DNA of 64,000 nucleotides from Scandinavium goeteborgense (lineage in GTDB: Bacteria > Pseudomonadota > Gammaproteobacteria > Enterobacterales > Enterobacteriaceae): the NCBI RefSeq assembly GCF_003935895.2, contig NZ_CP054058.1:310001-374000 (forward strand), read 5' to 3'. Both the position numbers and the translations under genes were made by a program. The first letter of the stretch is position 1, and every line of letters starts with the position of its first letter. Positions 30,860 through 39,923 of the stretch are shown one piece after another. A model generated the notes under the pieces. The model was not told the DNA's origin and did not search any database. It saw nothing but the letters and a program-made list of their open reading frames with translations.

Positions 30860-31030
30860 TTATTTTGAATCTGCTGGGCCACAGCCGCCGATAATACGTG
30901 AAATAGAAATGGCAGGATGCAGTAAATAGTCGTAACCACAGCTTTTGCTTCTGTTTTCAACATGACCCGTACAGGCCGTCAGGGTGCTGAGCGCGGCCAG
31001 CAAGGCGATCAGTTTGATTGTGTGTTTCAT
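30860..31030 (-). CDS. yhfL: YhfL, small lipoprotein
   Basis: A 56-residue lipoprotein. A basic start and hydrophobic stretch end in the lipobox LTAC with lipidated Cys20; the mature part CTGHVENRSK...YDYLLHPAISIS...GGCGP closely matches E. coli YhfL, including two further cysteines. AAGGGA lies about 9 bases before the ATG. As in E. coli it follows cysG on the same strand. The function is unknown; the residue after the acceptor Cys is Thr, so outer-membrane sorting is expected. Confidence 0.9.
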   Translation of the reverse strand: MKHTIKLIALLAALSTLTACTGHVENRSKSCGYDYLLHPAISISRIIGGCGPADSK

Positions 31031-31228
31031 TGGATAATCCCTTAAATATAGAAGTGAATTCAGTCTTGATGATGTTTTAACGAGGCGCGTTAAACATCAG
31101 CGGCGTGTGAATTTAAAGAATTATCAGGAGCACGACAATGAATATTGGGGTTTATACGGGTATGGATTCAGACATAGTTTTGACGTGAATATATGAGTGT
31201 GAAATATCATTTGAAATGCAGTTATTGT

Positions 31229-31273
31229 TGATGCCGAATTATTCCTGTCGAAATAGAAAATAACTCGGCATCA
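31229..31273. terminator. Hairpin downstream of cysG
   Basis: TGATGCCGA (31229-31237) pairs with TCGGCATCA (31265-31273); the stem extends inward with AT pairs after one mismatch. It lies immediately past the cysG stop codon and probably ends the nirBD-cysG transcript, although the T run is poor. Confidence 0.6.
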
Positions 31274-31283
31274 GGCGGGGCGT

Positions 31284-32657
31284 TTAGTGATTTGAATACC
31301 AGTTTAATTTCTCACGCAGGGCGACGACGCGGCCCACGATAATCAATGCCGGGCTGGCAACCTGTTGTGCGAGTTCAGGCAAATCATTCAGCGTACCTTC
31401 GACGACACGTTGCGTTACCGCCGTGCCGTTTTCGACCAGCGCCACCGGCATATCTGCCGCCATTCCGTGTTCACGTAACTTTTCAGCAATCGTCGCGGCC
31501 TGATTCAGCCCCATGTAGAACACCAGCGTTTGCTTCTCCGCCGCCAGATTGTGCCAGTCTAGCTCGCTTCCGGTTTTCAGATGGCCCGTTACCAGGCGCA
31601 CGCTTTGCGCGTAATCACGATGGGTCAGCGGAATGCCCGCGTAGGCAGAGCAGCCTGACGCCGCCGTAATACCAGGCACCACAGAGAACGGGATCCCGGC
31701 GTTGCACAGGGTTTCCAGCTCTTCGCCACCGCGACCAAAGATAAACGGGTCGCCGCCTTTCAGGCGTACGACGCGTTTGCCCTTTTGCGCTTCACGCAGC
31801 AGGATTTGGTTAATTTCTTCCTGCGGTACGCAGTGATATCCCGCGCGTTTACCGACGAAGACGCGGTCGGCATCGCGGCGCACCAGATTCATGATGTCGT
31901 CCGATACCAGACGGTCATAGACCACGATGTCAGCCTGCTGAATCTGTTGCAGGCCTTTCAGTGTCAGCAACCCAGCATCACCCGGTCCGGCACCGACCAG
32001 CACCACTTCACCGCGATTATCCAGCGGCTCACTGAGCAGGCGTTCGGTGGATTCTGCGATAGCTTTTTCATCCTGATTCGCCAGGGACTGCGCCAGACGG
32101 TCATTCACAAACAGTTTTTCCCAGAAACGGCGACGCTCGCCGACGCAGGCAAATTGCTTTTTCACCCGCCCGCGAAGCTGACCCGCAAAGCGGGCAACCT
32201 CCCCGAGATGCTGTGGCAACAGAGATTCCAGTTTTTCACGCAGCAGGCGCGCCAGTACTGGCGAGGTTCCACCGGAAGAGACGGCGACCATCAGCGGTGA
32301 GCGGTCGATAATCGACGGCATGATAAAGCTGGCCTGTTTCGGGGCATCAACCACGTTACAGAAAATACGGCGTTGCTCTGCTTCTGCGCTGACGCGCGCA
32401 TTAACCGCATCGTCATCAGTAGCGGCAATCGCCAGCCAGCTGGTGTCGAGCAGCGTTGAATCAAATTCACCTTCTACCAGCGTCAGCATGCCGGCTTCGG
32501 CCCACACGTGAAACTGCGGTTCGAAGTCGAGGGCGTTAACGGTCAGGCGTGCGCCCGCGTCGAGCAACAGGCGGGCTTTACGCTCGGCGACGTCGCCACC
32601 GCCGACTAACAGACAGTCACGGCCGCGCAGCTGACAGAAAATGGGTAAGTGATCCAT
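31284..32657 (-). CDS. cysG: Sirohaem synthase (CysG)
   Basis: A 457-residue trifunctional enzyme that makes sirohaem from uroporphyrinogen III. The N-terminal half (1-~215) is the NAD-dependent precorrin-2 dehydrogenase/ferrochelatase ([15 protein letters not shown], catalytic-region Ser in [13 protein letters not shown]); the C-terminal half (~216-457) is the SAM methyltransferase ([34 protein letters not shown]). It supplies sirohaem to NirB, encoded just upstream, and to sulfite reductase. Length equals E. coli. It directly follows nirD here; nirC is missing. Confidence 0.97.
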   Translation of the reverse strand: MDHLPIFCQLRGRDCLLVGGGDVAERKARLLLDAGARLTVNALDFEPQFHVWAEAGMLTLVEGEFDSTLLDTSWLAIAATDDDAVNARVSAEAEQRRIFCNVVDAPKQASFIMPSIIDRSPLMVAVSSGGTSPVLARLLREKLESLLPQHLGEVARFAGQLRGRVKKQFACVGERRRFWEKLFVNDRLAQSLANQDEKAIAESTERLLSEPLDNRGEVVLVGAGPGDAGLLTLKGLQQIQQADIVVYDRLVSDDIMNLVRRDADRVFVGKRAGYHCVPQEEINQILLREAQKGKRVVRLKGGDPFIFGRGGEELETLCNAGIPFSVVPGITAASGCSAYAGIPLTHRDYAQSVRLVTGHLKTGSELDWHNLAAEKQTLVFYMGLNQAATIAEKLREHGMAADMPVALVENGTAVTQRVVEGTLNDLPELAQQVASPALIIVGRVVALREKLNWYSNH

Positions 32658-32687
32658 GGGCGTCTCGCAGAATACAGGGGAAACAAA

Positions 32688-32710
32688 TCCGGCGGCAGAA
32701 CGCCGCCGGA
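32688..32710. other. Hairpin between nirD and cysG
   Basis: Perfect 9-bp stem TCCGGCGGC (32688-32696) / GCCGCCGGA (32702-32710) in the 60-base nirD-cysG spacer, without a T run. It could be an mRNA 3' stabiliser or a remnant of a REP unit; role unknown. Confidence 0.5.
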
Positions 32711-32717
32711 AGGGTCA

Positions 32718-33044
32718 TCAGGCTTTCAATTGTACCTGACCGTCTTTCACGCGCACCTCAAAATGTGCAATTGAGTGGCTTTCATCTTCCATGCACAGGC
32801 CGTCGCTGAGACGGAAACGCTGTTTCTTCAGCGGGCTGGCGACCCACAGCTCACCATTATGTTCCGCGATAAGACCGCGAGACAGCACACTTGAACCGAA
32901 GAACGGGTCAATGTTGCTGATGGCGAAAACCTGCTGGTCATGATGCGGACGGAAAATCGCGACCTGTTCCTGGCCTAATAAGGCGCAGACGCCGGTAGCA
33001 GGCAGGATGGCGTCGATGTTGCAGATACTTACCCACTGGCTCAT
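32718..33044 (-). CDS. nirD: Nitrite reductase (NADH) small subunit
   Basis: A 108-residue Rieske-fold subunit of the cytoplasmic NADH-nitrite reductase. The usual Rieske cysteine/histidine cluster is replaced, as in E. coli NirD, so no [2Fe-2S] centre is expected; the segments ALLGQEQVAIFRP and NIDPFFGSSVLSRGL are typical. It overlaps the end of nirB by 4 bases, fixing translational coupling, and precedes cysG. Confidence 0.96.
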   Translation of the reverse strand: MSQWVSICNIDAILPATGVCALLGQEQVAIFRPHHDQQVFAISNIDPFFGSSVLSRGLIAEHNGELWVASPLKKQRFRLSDGLCMEDESHSIAHFEVRVKDGQVQLKA

Positions 33045-35584
33045 ACGTTTTCCTCCACCAGAGTTACCGGGATGCGCTCGTACGGCGTGGCCGGACGATG
33101 CTGTTCACGTTCAGGGACAATCTGTACGTTTGGATCGCGCTGCTGGCTGTTGACGAAGTGCTTGAATCGGCCCTGTGCTGCCGGGTCGTTGACGGTTTCG
33201 GTCCATTCGCAGGCGAACATTGCGCGCAGGCGGCTCATCTCTTCTTCCAGATGATCGTTCAGGCCGAGTTTATCGTCGATGATCACGGCTTTCAGGTAGT
33301 CGATGCCACCTTCCAGGTTATCCAGCCACGGCGCGGTGCGGGTCAGTTTGTCTGCGGTGCGGATGTAGAACATCATGAAACGGTCGAGGTATTTCACCAG
33401 CGTTTCAGCGTCGAGATCGGCCGCCAGCAGATCGGCGTGGCGTGGTTTCATCCCGCCGTTACCGCAGACGTACAGGTTCCAGCCTTTTTCGGTAGCGATG
33501 ATGCCGACGTCTTTACCCTGGGCTTCCGCACATTCACGGGTACAGCCGGAAACGCCAAACTTCATTTTGTGCGGGGTACGGATGCCTTTGTAACGGTTTT
33601 CCAGCTGCACGCCGAAGCCGACGCTGTCGCCCACGCCATAACGGCACCAGGTGCTGCCGACGCAGGTTTTCGCCATACGCAGCGCCTTCGCATAGGCGTG
33701 ACCGGTTTCAAAGCCCGCATCAATCAGCTGACGCCAGATTTCCGGCAGGTCATCTTTTTGCGCACCGAACAGGCCGATACGCTGGGAACCGGTGATTTTG
33801 GTGTAGAGATTAAATTCTTGCGCGATACGACCAACCGCCATCAGCCCGTCCGGGGTGATTTCGCCGCCCGCAGAACGTGGGATCACCGAGTAGGTGCCGT
33901 CTTTCTGAATGTTGGCGAGGAAGTTGTCGTTGGTGTCCTGCAATGGCGTGTGCTGCGGCTTGAGGATGTACTCATTCCAGCAGGAGGCCAGCAGGGAACC
34001 GATGGTTGGCTTACACACTTCACAGCCGTAGCCTTTGCCGTATTTTTTCAGCAGTTCGTCGAAGGTTTTAATGCCTTCCACGCGGATCAGGTGATACAGC
34101 TCCTGACGGGAGAACGCGAAGTGTTCGCAGAGGTTGTTGTTCACCTCAATGCCCTGTTTCGCAAGTTCAGCGTTCAGGACCTGTGTCACCAGCGGAATAC
34201 AGCCGCCGCAGCCGGTGCCGGCTTTGGTTTCTGCTTTCAGGGCAGCAACGGTGTGGCAGCCTTTATTGATGGCGCTGACCAGGTCACCTTTGGTGACGTC
34301 GAAGCAGGAACAAATCTGTGCGCTGTCCGGGAGTTTATCGACACCAATCGCCGGTTTGCCGTTCGCCGCATGGGCAGGCAGGATCAGCGCGTCCGGGTTT
34401 TCCGGCAGTTCGATGGCGTTCAGCACCAGCTGCTGCAGGTTGCCGAAATCGCTGGTATCACCGACCAGTACCGCACCGAGCAGGATTTTGTTGTCAGGGC
34501 TGACGATCAGGCGTTTGTAGACTTCTTTGCTTTCGTCGAGATAAACGTAGCTACGCGCGCCTGGCGTACGGCCGTGTGCGTCACCAATTCCGCCGACGTC
34601 TACGCCGAGCAGTTTCAGTTTGGCGCTGAGGTCTGCGCCTTCAAAGACGTTATCTTTGCCGAGGATATGATCGACGGCCACCTGAGCCATTTTGTAGCCC
34701 GGGGCAACCAGACCATAGACACGGTTGTTCCAGCTGGCGCATTCACCGATGGCGTAGATATCCGGGTCGGAAGTCTGGCAGGTGTCATTCACCATGATCC
34801 CGCCGCGCTGGCCGGTTGCCAGACCGCATTGGGTCGCCAGTTTGTCGCGTGGGCGAATACCGGTGGAGAAGACGATGAAATCGATTTCGAGTTCGCTACC
34901 GTCGGCGAAGCGCATGGTCTTACGCCCTTCGGTGCCTTCCTGCACGATTTCTTTGGTGTTTTTGCTGGTGTGAACTTTCACGCCGAGGCTTTCGATCTTG
35001 CGCTTCAGCTGATCGCCGCCCATTGGGTCAAGCTGTTCTGCCATCAGCATCGGGGCAAATTCGATAACGTGGGTTTCGACGCCGAGGTTTTTCAGCGCGC
35101 CAGCAGCTTCAAGGCCGAGCAGGCCGCCGCCGACCACTGCACCACGTTTGCTGCGACGGGCGCAGGCTTCGATGGCGTTGAGATCTTCGATGGTGCGGTA
35201 AACAAAGCAATCCTGCGTTTCAGAGCCTTTGATCGGTGGGATCCACGGATAAGAACCCGTCGCCATGATCAGCTTGTCGTAAAACACGGAACGACCCGCA
35301 CTTGAGTGAATCACCTTTTCCTGACGGTTAATGGTGATAGCGCGTTCGCCAAGCAGAACTTTCACGCCATGTTTCTCATAATATCCTTCACGTACCAGAG
35401 AAAGTTCTTCTGCGGTATGGTGAGAGAAGTAAGATGAAAGATGGACGCGGTCGTAGGCGATACGGGGTTCTTCACAGAAGACGGTAATCTCAAACTGGTC
35501 CGCCGGGGCTTTATCGAGAAGATCCTCAATAAAGCGGTGGCCGACCATGCCGTTACCGATAATAGCGAGTCTGACTTTGCTCAT
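33041..35584 (-). CDS. nirB: Nitrite reductase (NADH) large subunit
   Basis: An 847-residue cytoplasmic enzyme reducing nitrite to ammonia with NADH. Order: FAD/NADH oxidoreductase domain (GNGMVGHRF near 10, second Rossmann GGGLLGLEAAG near 150), a BFD-like [2Fe-2S] segment (CSCFDVTKGDL and GTGCGGC), then the ferredoxin-like and sirohaem/[4Fe-4S] domains with cysteine motifs CTRECAEAQG and CGNGG. Length equals E. coli NirB. The upstream region has a perfect FNR box and a NarL/NarP 7-2-7 site, so expression is anaerobic and nitrate/nitrite induced. Confidence 0.98.
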   Translation of the reverse strand: MSKVRLAIIGNGMVGHRFIEDLLDKAPADQFEITVFCEEPRIAYDRVHLSSYFSHHTAEELSLVREGYYEKHGVKVLLGERAITINRQEKVIHSSAGRSVFYDKLIMATGSYPWIPPIKGSETQDCFVYRTIEDLNAIEACARRSKRGAVVGGGLLGLEAAGALKNLGVETHVIEFAPMLMAEQLDPMGGDQLKRKIESLGVKVHTSKNTKEIVQEGTEGRKTMRFADGSELEIDFIVFSTGIRPRDKLATQCGLATGQRGGIMVNDTCQTSDPDIYAIGECASWNNRVYGLVAPGYKMAQVAVDHILGKDNVFEGADLSAKLKLLGVDVGGIGDAHGRTPGARSYVYLDESKEVYKRLIVSPDNKILLGAVLVGDTSDFGNLQQLVLNAIELPENPDALILPAHAANGKPAIGVDKLPDSAQICSCFDVTKGDLVSAINKGCHTVAALKAETKAGTGCGGCIPLVTQVLNAELAKQGIEVNNNLCEHFAFSRQELYHLIRVEGIKTFDELLKKYGKGYGCEVCKPTIGSLLASCWNEYILKPQHTPLQDTNDNFLANIQKDGTYSVIPRSAGGEITPDGLMAVGRIAQEFNLYTKITGSQRIGLFGAQKDDLPEIWRQLIDAGFETGHAYAKALRMAKTCVGSTWCRYGVGDSVGFGVQLENRYKGIRTPHKMKFGVSGCTRECAEAQGKDVGIIATEKGWNLYVCGNGGMKPRHADLLAADLDAETLVKYLDRFMMFYIRTADKLTRTAPWLDNLEGGIDYLKAVIIDDKLGLNDHLEEEMSRLRAMFACEWTETVNDPAAQGRFKHFVNSQQRDPNVQIVPEREQHRPATPYERIPVTLVEENV

Positions 35585-35642
35585 TTTTGCCTCGATTTCT
35601 TTTCTATTACCGCCTACCTTAACGATTCAGCATGGTTACTTA

Positions 35643-35656
35643 TTGATGTGAATCAA
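35643..35656. promoter_or_regulatory. FNR box of the nirB promoter
   Basis: TTGATGTGAATCAA is a perfect TTGAT-N4-ATCAA palindrome. Its centre (35649.5) lies 65 bases upstream of nirB, and sequence downstream of it (minus strand TGCTGAATCGTTAAGG) matches my recollection of the E. coli nirB promoter, where FNR binds at -41.5. Confidence 0.9.
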
Positions 35657-35669
35657 ATACGCCTTTACC

Positions 35670-35685
35670 TACCCCTTAATGGGTA
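35670..35685. promoter_or_regulatory. NarL/NarP 7-2-7 site of the nirB promoter
   Basis: TACCCCTTAATGGGTA forms two inverted heptamers spaced by 2 bases, the NarL/NarP arrangement. Its centre is 28 bases upstream of the FNR box centre, the same distance as between the -41.5 and -69.5 sites of E. coli nirB. Confidence 0.85.
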
Positions 35686-35823
35686 GTTGATTGATTTGTC
35701 AGGATTTTTATAAGTAACGGAAATGACAGAGTTTTCTCGGTTGCTGAAATAACGTACAAAAAGTGCGGGTTTTAACCTAAAAATGAATCAGGGCGTTCAT
35801 CGCGTCGATTCGGGAGGATGAAG

Positions 35824-37140
35824 ATGGGCACGACACCGTTATGGCTGATTGAGAACGTGCGTTTGCCGGGGCGCGAAGGATTGTGGCAACTGAGTATCGA
35901 GGATGGATGTTTCCAGGCGATAACGCCTATGGGGGAGTCCCGGCACGACAGTATCGAAGTCCTCAATGCGCGCGGTGGCCTGGCTCTCCCGCCGTTTATC
36001 GAACCGCATATTCATCTGGATACCACTCAAACTGCCGGGGAGCCAAGCTGGAACCAGTCCGGTACGCTGTTTGAAGGCATTGAGCGCTGGGCTGAGCGTA
36101 AGGCGATGCTCACTCACGAGGATGTAAAAACTCGGGCGTGGAAGACGCTGAAGTGGCAAATTGCCAACGGTATTCAGTTCGTGCGGACCCATGTCGACGT
36201 CTCCGACCCGACGCTGACCGCGCTGAAAGCCATGCTGGAAGTGAAGAAAGAAGTCGCGCCGTGGGTCGAGTTGCAGATTGTCGCGTTTCCGCAGGAAGGG
36301 ATTTTGTCTTACCCCGACGGCGCGGCGCTGCTGGAAGAAGCCTTGCAACTTGGGGCGGATGTGGTCGGTGCCATCCCGCATTTTGAATTTACCCGCGAGT
36401 ACGGGGTGGAATCGCTGCATATCGCCTTCGCGCTGGCGAAGAAATACGATCGTCCGCTGGATATTCATTGCGATGAAATCGACGACGAGCAGTCCCGTTT
36501 TGTCGAAACCGTGGCGGCGCTGGCGCTGAAAGAGGGTATCGGCCCGCGGGTCACCGCCAGTCATACCACGGCGATGCATTCGTATAACGGGGCGTATACC
36601 TCGCGGCTGTTCCGTCTGCTGAAGATGTCGGGCATTAACTTTGTGGCTAACCCGCTGGTGAACATTCATCTACAGGGGCGTTTCGACGACTATCCGAAAC
36701 GTCGCGGCATTACGCGCGTGAAAGAGCTGCTCGGCGCAGGTATCAATGTCTGTTTTGGTCATGATGATGTGTTTGACCCGTGGTATCCGCTCGGCACCGG
36801 CAACATGCTGCAGGTGCTGCATATGGGCCTGCATGTGTGTCAGATGATGGGCTATCAGCAGATTAACGACGGGCTGAATTTGATTACCCATAATAGCGCC
36901 CGCACCTTTGGTGTGACGGATTACGGCATCGAAGTAGGGAAGGCGGCGAATCTGATTATTCTGCCTGCTGAGAACGGCTTTGAGGCGGTGCGTTGTCAGA
37001 TGCCGGTGCGCTGGTCCATTCGTCAGGGCCGAGTCATTGCGACGACGCAGCTGGCGCAAACCTGGGTGCAGACCGATATCGGCGGTGAGGAATTATCTTT
37101 TACGAAAAACAGCCCCTTCGCTGAGCGCAAAGGGGCGTAA
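35824..37140 (+). CDS. codA: Cytosine deaminase (CodA-type amidohydrolase)
   Basis: A 438-residue amidohydrolase closely similar along its length to E. coli CodA (427), which deaminates cytosine to uracil. Metal ligands are intact: HIHLD (His62, His64), HCDEIDDE (His215, with catalytic Glu218) and HDDVFD (Asp314). The start is ATG 35824 rather than 35818, because GGGAGG at 35811-35816 would sit only a base or two before the earlier ATG. In K-12 codA follows codB near lac; here it is solitary, divergent from nirB and converging on tsgA, with no permease gene in the window. Substrate by similarity; related isocytosine- or creatinine-type deaminases are possible but less likely. Confidence 0.9.
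   Translation: MGTTPLWLIENVRLPGREGLWQLSIEDGCFQAITPMGESRHDSIEVLNARGGLALPPFIEPHIHLDTTQTAGEPSWNQSGTLFEGIERWAERKAMLTHEDVKTRAWKTLKWQIANGIQFVRTHVDVSDPTLTALKAMLEVKKEVAPWVELQIVAFPQEGILSYPDGAALLEEALQLGADVVGAIPHFEFTREYGVESLHIAFALAKKYDRPLDIHCDEIDDEQSRFVETVAALALKEGIGPRVTASHTTAMHSYNGAYTSRLFRLLKMSGINFVANPLVNIHLQGRFDDYPKRRGITRVKELLGAGINVCFGHDDVFDPWYPLGTGNMLQVLHMGLHVCQMMGYQQINDGLNLITHNSARTFGVTDYGIEVGKAANLIILPAENGFEAVRCQMPVRWSIRQGRVIATTQLAQTWVQTDIGGEELSFTKNSPFAERKGA
37107..37136 (-). terminator. Terminator of tsgA embedded in the 3' end of codA
   Basis: GCCCCTT (37112-37118) pairs with AAGGGGC (37130-37136). On the minus strand the stem is followed by TGTTTTTCG, as expected for a terminator of tsgA, whose stop codon is 14 bases earlier. 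The bases also encode the last residues of codA. Confidence 0.6.
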
Positions 37141-37149
37141 TCACAGAGC

Positions 37150-38334
37150 TTAGTGGCTGGCTGCCGCCGTGCTGTGTTGACGGTGGCGGCTAACAAAGCC
37201 CAGTACCACGCACATCACGAACACTACCGCATACAGACCATTCGCGGTGTGCAGCGCTGCCAGTGGGCCGCTGTGCGCCACAATCGGGCCGGTGACCACG
37301 AAGGTCAGCATGGTGCCGATGGTGCCGCAGGTCAGGACGAAGTTCACCAGCTTCGGTGACGCCACTTTGGTTTGCTGCGAGCCGAGGGTGATAATCGAGG
37401 TGTAAATGGCGCTGGAGAAGAAGCCCAGGGTCAGAATGAACCACGGCATGTGCTCCGGCGAACCGTTGATGAACAGATACATCAGTACGGTTGCCATGCC
37501 CGCCAGCACCATCAGAATGCGTTGCAGGTCGAAGAAACGCAGGATAAAGCTAAACGCCCACATGCCGAACATGTAAGACATCCAGAAATCACTCACCAGC
37601 TGGCCCGCATCACCCAGACTCATGCCCAGGCTTTTCGCGTATTCCGGCACCCAGGAGATAAAGCCCAGCTGGCCGAGGATGTAGCACAGCGCCGCCACGG
37701 ACAGGAACAGAACGCCAATGCCCCACTTTTCTTTAGCGACTGGCTGCGCGCTCTGCTCGGCTTTTTTGCCCAGAACCGGGAAATCACAGCCGAAAGTCAG
37801 CACGAAAATGGCGACGTACACCAGACCGATGCAGGCGTACACCCAATACCATTCGATGCTGCGCGCCAGTAAGTAAGCGGCAACCATCGGGAAAATCATC
37901 CCCGCCATGCTGAAGAAGGAGTCGGTAAACAGCAGGCGTGCGCCGCGCTGACGGCCTTCGTACATGTGGGTGATAAGGAAGGTCCCGATGGACATGGTAA
38001 TCCCGCTGACCAGCCCCAGAACGAACATGGAGGCAGAGAATAATGCGAGGCTATGGCTGGTCATCAGACCGGCGACGGCTAGTACCATCAGGATAAAGCC
38101 GAAACGCAGCTGTGTTTTCAGCGGTACGATTTCCATCAGCCAGGCGTTGAGGAAGATAGAAATCAGGATCCCGGCGTTCAGGAAAGTGAAGGTGTTGCTC
38201 ATGCTGGAAACTGGTACGTGGAAATAATCGGCGATATTTCCCATCACCATTCCGGTGACGATCACCAACGCGCCGGTGAGTGCGTAGGAGAAAAAGCTGA
38301 TCCATGTGAGCTTGATGCGATTGCTGTTAGTCAT
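37150..38334 (-). CDS. tsgA: TsgA, MFS transporter
   Basis: A 394-residue major-facilitator protein with about twelve hydrophobic segments, the N-terminal half carrying [11 protein letters not shown] and a central basic loop ([14 protein letters not shown], near 190-205). The E. coli homolog is 393 residues; Salmonella tsgA was found as a selenite/tellurite-responsive gene. Substrate unknown. Convergent with codA (9 bases between stops) and divergent from ppiA. Confidence 0.93.
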   Translation of the reverse strand: MTNSNRIKLTWISFFSYALTGALVIVTGMVMGNIADYFHVPVSSMSNTFTFLNAGILISIFLNAWLMEIVPLKTQLRFGFILMVLAVAGLMTSHSLALFSASMFVLGLVSGITMSIGTFLITHMYEGRQRGARLLFTDSFFSMAGMIFPMVAAYLLARSIEWYWVYACIGLVYVAIFVLTFGCDFPVLGKKAEQSAQPVAKEKWGIGVLFLSVAALCYILGQLGFISWVPEYAKSLGMSLGDAGQLVSDFWMSYMFGMWAFSFILRFFDLQRILMVLAGMATVLMYLFINGSPEHMPWFILTLGFFSSAIYTSIITLGSQQTKVASPKLVNFVLTCGTIGTMLTFVVTGPIVAHSGPLAALHTANGLYAVVFVMCVVLGFVSRHRQHSTAAASH

Positions 38335-38455
38335 GACTGGCCTGTGAATAGATCTGTAAAACGCATTGACAATGCGCGGGGTGGACAGATTTTATGCATT
38401 ACCGTGACCGAGGCAAATGTTTATTCTGAAAACGATGAAATAATTAATAATACCA

Positions 38456-38471
38456 AGTGACGTTTGTCACA
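38456..38471. promoter_or_regulatory. Candidate CRP site in the tsgA-ppiA region
   Basis: AGTGACGTTTGTCACA matches TGTGA-N6-TCACA at 9 of 10 defined positions. It lies 143 bases upstream of ppiA, whose E. coli counterpart is controlled by cAMP-CRP and CytR. Confidence 0.65.
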
Positions 38472-38542
38472 CTTTTGTAATGCCTCTTACACTCCCTCCC
38501 AGGTTACAACTGTTTCTATTAAGTAAACTTTAGTAAAAGGCT

Positions 38543-38590
38543 GGTCTGCGAGTCGAGAGCCTTTTAGAATCAAGCGATTCGCAGGCTCTC
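38543..38590 (+). promoter_or_regulatory. ppiA leader with two competing hairpins
   Basis: Structure 1: GAGAGCC (38555-38561) pairs with GGCTCTC (38584-38590), enclosing GAATC (38567-38571) / GATTC (38576-38580). Structure 2: 38543-38554 (GGTCTGCGAGTC) pairs with 38576-38587 (GATTCGCAGGCT) allowing G-U pairs. They cannot form together. The segment ends 23 bases before the ppiA start, and the ribosome site AAGGAAT follows it. Function is inference. Confidence 0.4.
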
Positions 38591-38604
38591 TCGTTCCCGT
38601 TTAA

Positions 38605-39186
<582 letters not shown>

Positions 39187-39195
39187 TCCTTCCTG

Positions 39196-39218
39196 ACGCG
39201 GGTCGTTCAACCCGCGTT
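39196..39218 (+). terminator. ppiA terminator
   Basis: Perfect 8-bp stem ACGCGGGT (39196-39203) / ACCCGCGT (39210-39217) with a 6-base loop, followed by TATAT; a modest T run. Confidence 0.7.
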
Positions 39219-39292
39219 ATATCTGACTCCCTGCGTAACCCGAAATTGCTGCTTATACTTGTGGCAAAAGCGGAACCGTCAGGGAGGTCCAG

Positions 39293-39892
39293 ATGAAAAA
39301 GCTCACCGATAAGCAAAAAATCCGTCTGTGGGAACAGCGCCGTGATCGCTCGTTTGAGGCCAGCTGTCGGCTGGACGTGCCCGAACCCCACGCGCAGGAT
39401 GCGCTCTTCGCACAACGAGTCTCCACGCTTGAGCTTGGCCCGCTGCATCGCGGTTTGCCGTGGCTATGCGCCATTCACCAGCAGCTTTTCCAGGATGCTT
39501 ATGATTGGGCAGGTGAACTGCGCGAGGTCGATATTTCCAAGGGCGATACCCGCTTCTGCCATTTCGAGTACATCGAAAACGAAGGCAACGACCTGATGCA
39601 GGCGCTGGAAGATGAGCGTTACCTCGTCGCACTTCCCAAAGATGAGTTCATCAAACGGCTGGCGCACTATTACTGTGAAATCAATGTGCTTCATCCGTTC
39701 TTCGTCGGCAGTGGCCGGGCACAGCGCGTGTTCTTCGAGCAGCTGTCGATACATGCGGGTTATGTGCTGGACTGGAGTGTCGTCGACCCGCAAACCTGGA
39801 GTCAGGCGAACCAGAGCGGGACGCTGGGGGATTTACAGCCGCTGATGACGCTGTTCACTAAAGTGGTGAGCGAAGCGCAGGAAACTGAGTAG
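39293..39892 (+). CDS. fic: Fic-family AMP-transferase fused to a YhfG (FicA) antitoxin N terminus
   Basis: A 199-residue protein read from a single frame. Residues 1-28 ([13 protein letters not shown]...F.AS.RLD) match the start of E. coli YhfG/FicA, the small antitoxin normally encoded just upstream of fic; from about residue 40 the sequence matches Fic ([18 protein letters not shown] flap region, [41 protein letters not shown]). The Fic motif is [12 protein letters not shown] at 134-145: catalytic His134 is kept, while the canonical Asp/Asn and second-glycine-flanking residues are Val and Ser as in E. coli Fic. The FicA inhibitory motif [S/T]xxxE[G/N] is present as S24-CRL-D28-V29, i.e. 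degenerate. GGGAGG precedes the start. No separate yhfG exists between ppiA and fic. Fusion is read from sequence; its activity is unknown. Confidence 0.85.
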   Translation: MKKLTDKQKIRLWEQRRDRSFEASCRLDVPEPHAQDALFAQRVSTLELGPLHRGLPWLCAIHQQLFQDAYDWAGELREVDISKGDTRFCHFEYIENEGNDLMQALEDERYLVALPKDEFIKRLAHYYCEINVLHPFFVGSGRAQRVFFEQLSIHAGYVLDWSVVDPQTWSQANQSGTLGDLQPLMTLFTKVVSEAQETE

Positions 39893-39923
39893 AATAGCGC
39901 GGTTTGCTGTCACCGGAGCCGCT

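Noticed and set aside
33098-35305. 735-codon open frame antisense to nirB
   Set aside because: It mirrors the codon structure of the strongly conserved nirB on the other strand, has no ribosome site and no recognisable domain; long antisense frames are common opposite GC-rich enterobacterial genes. The same holds for 1460-2008, 3547-4191, 4807-5673 and 9122-9721.
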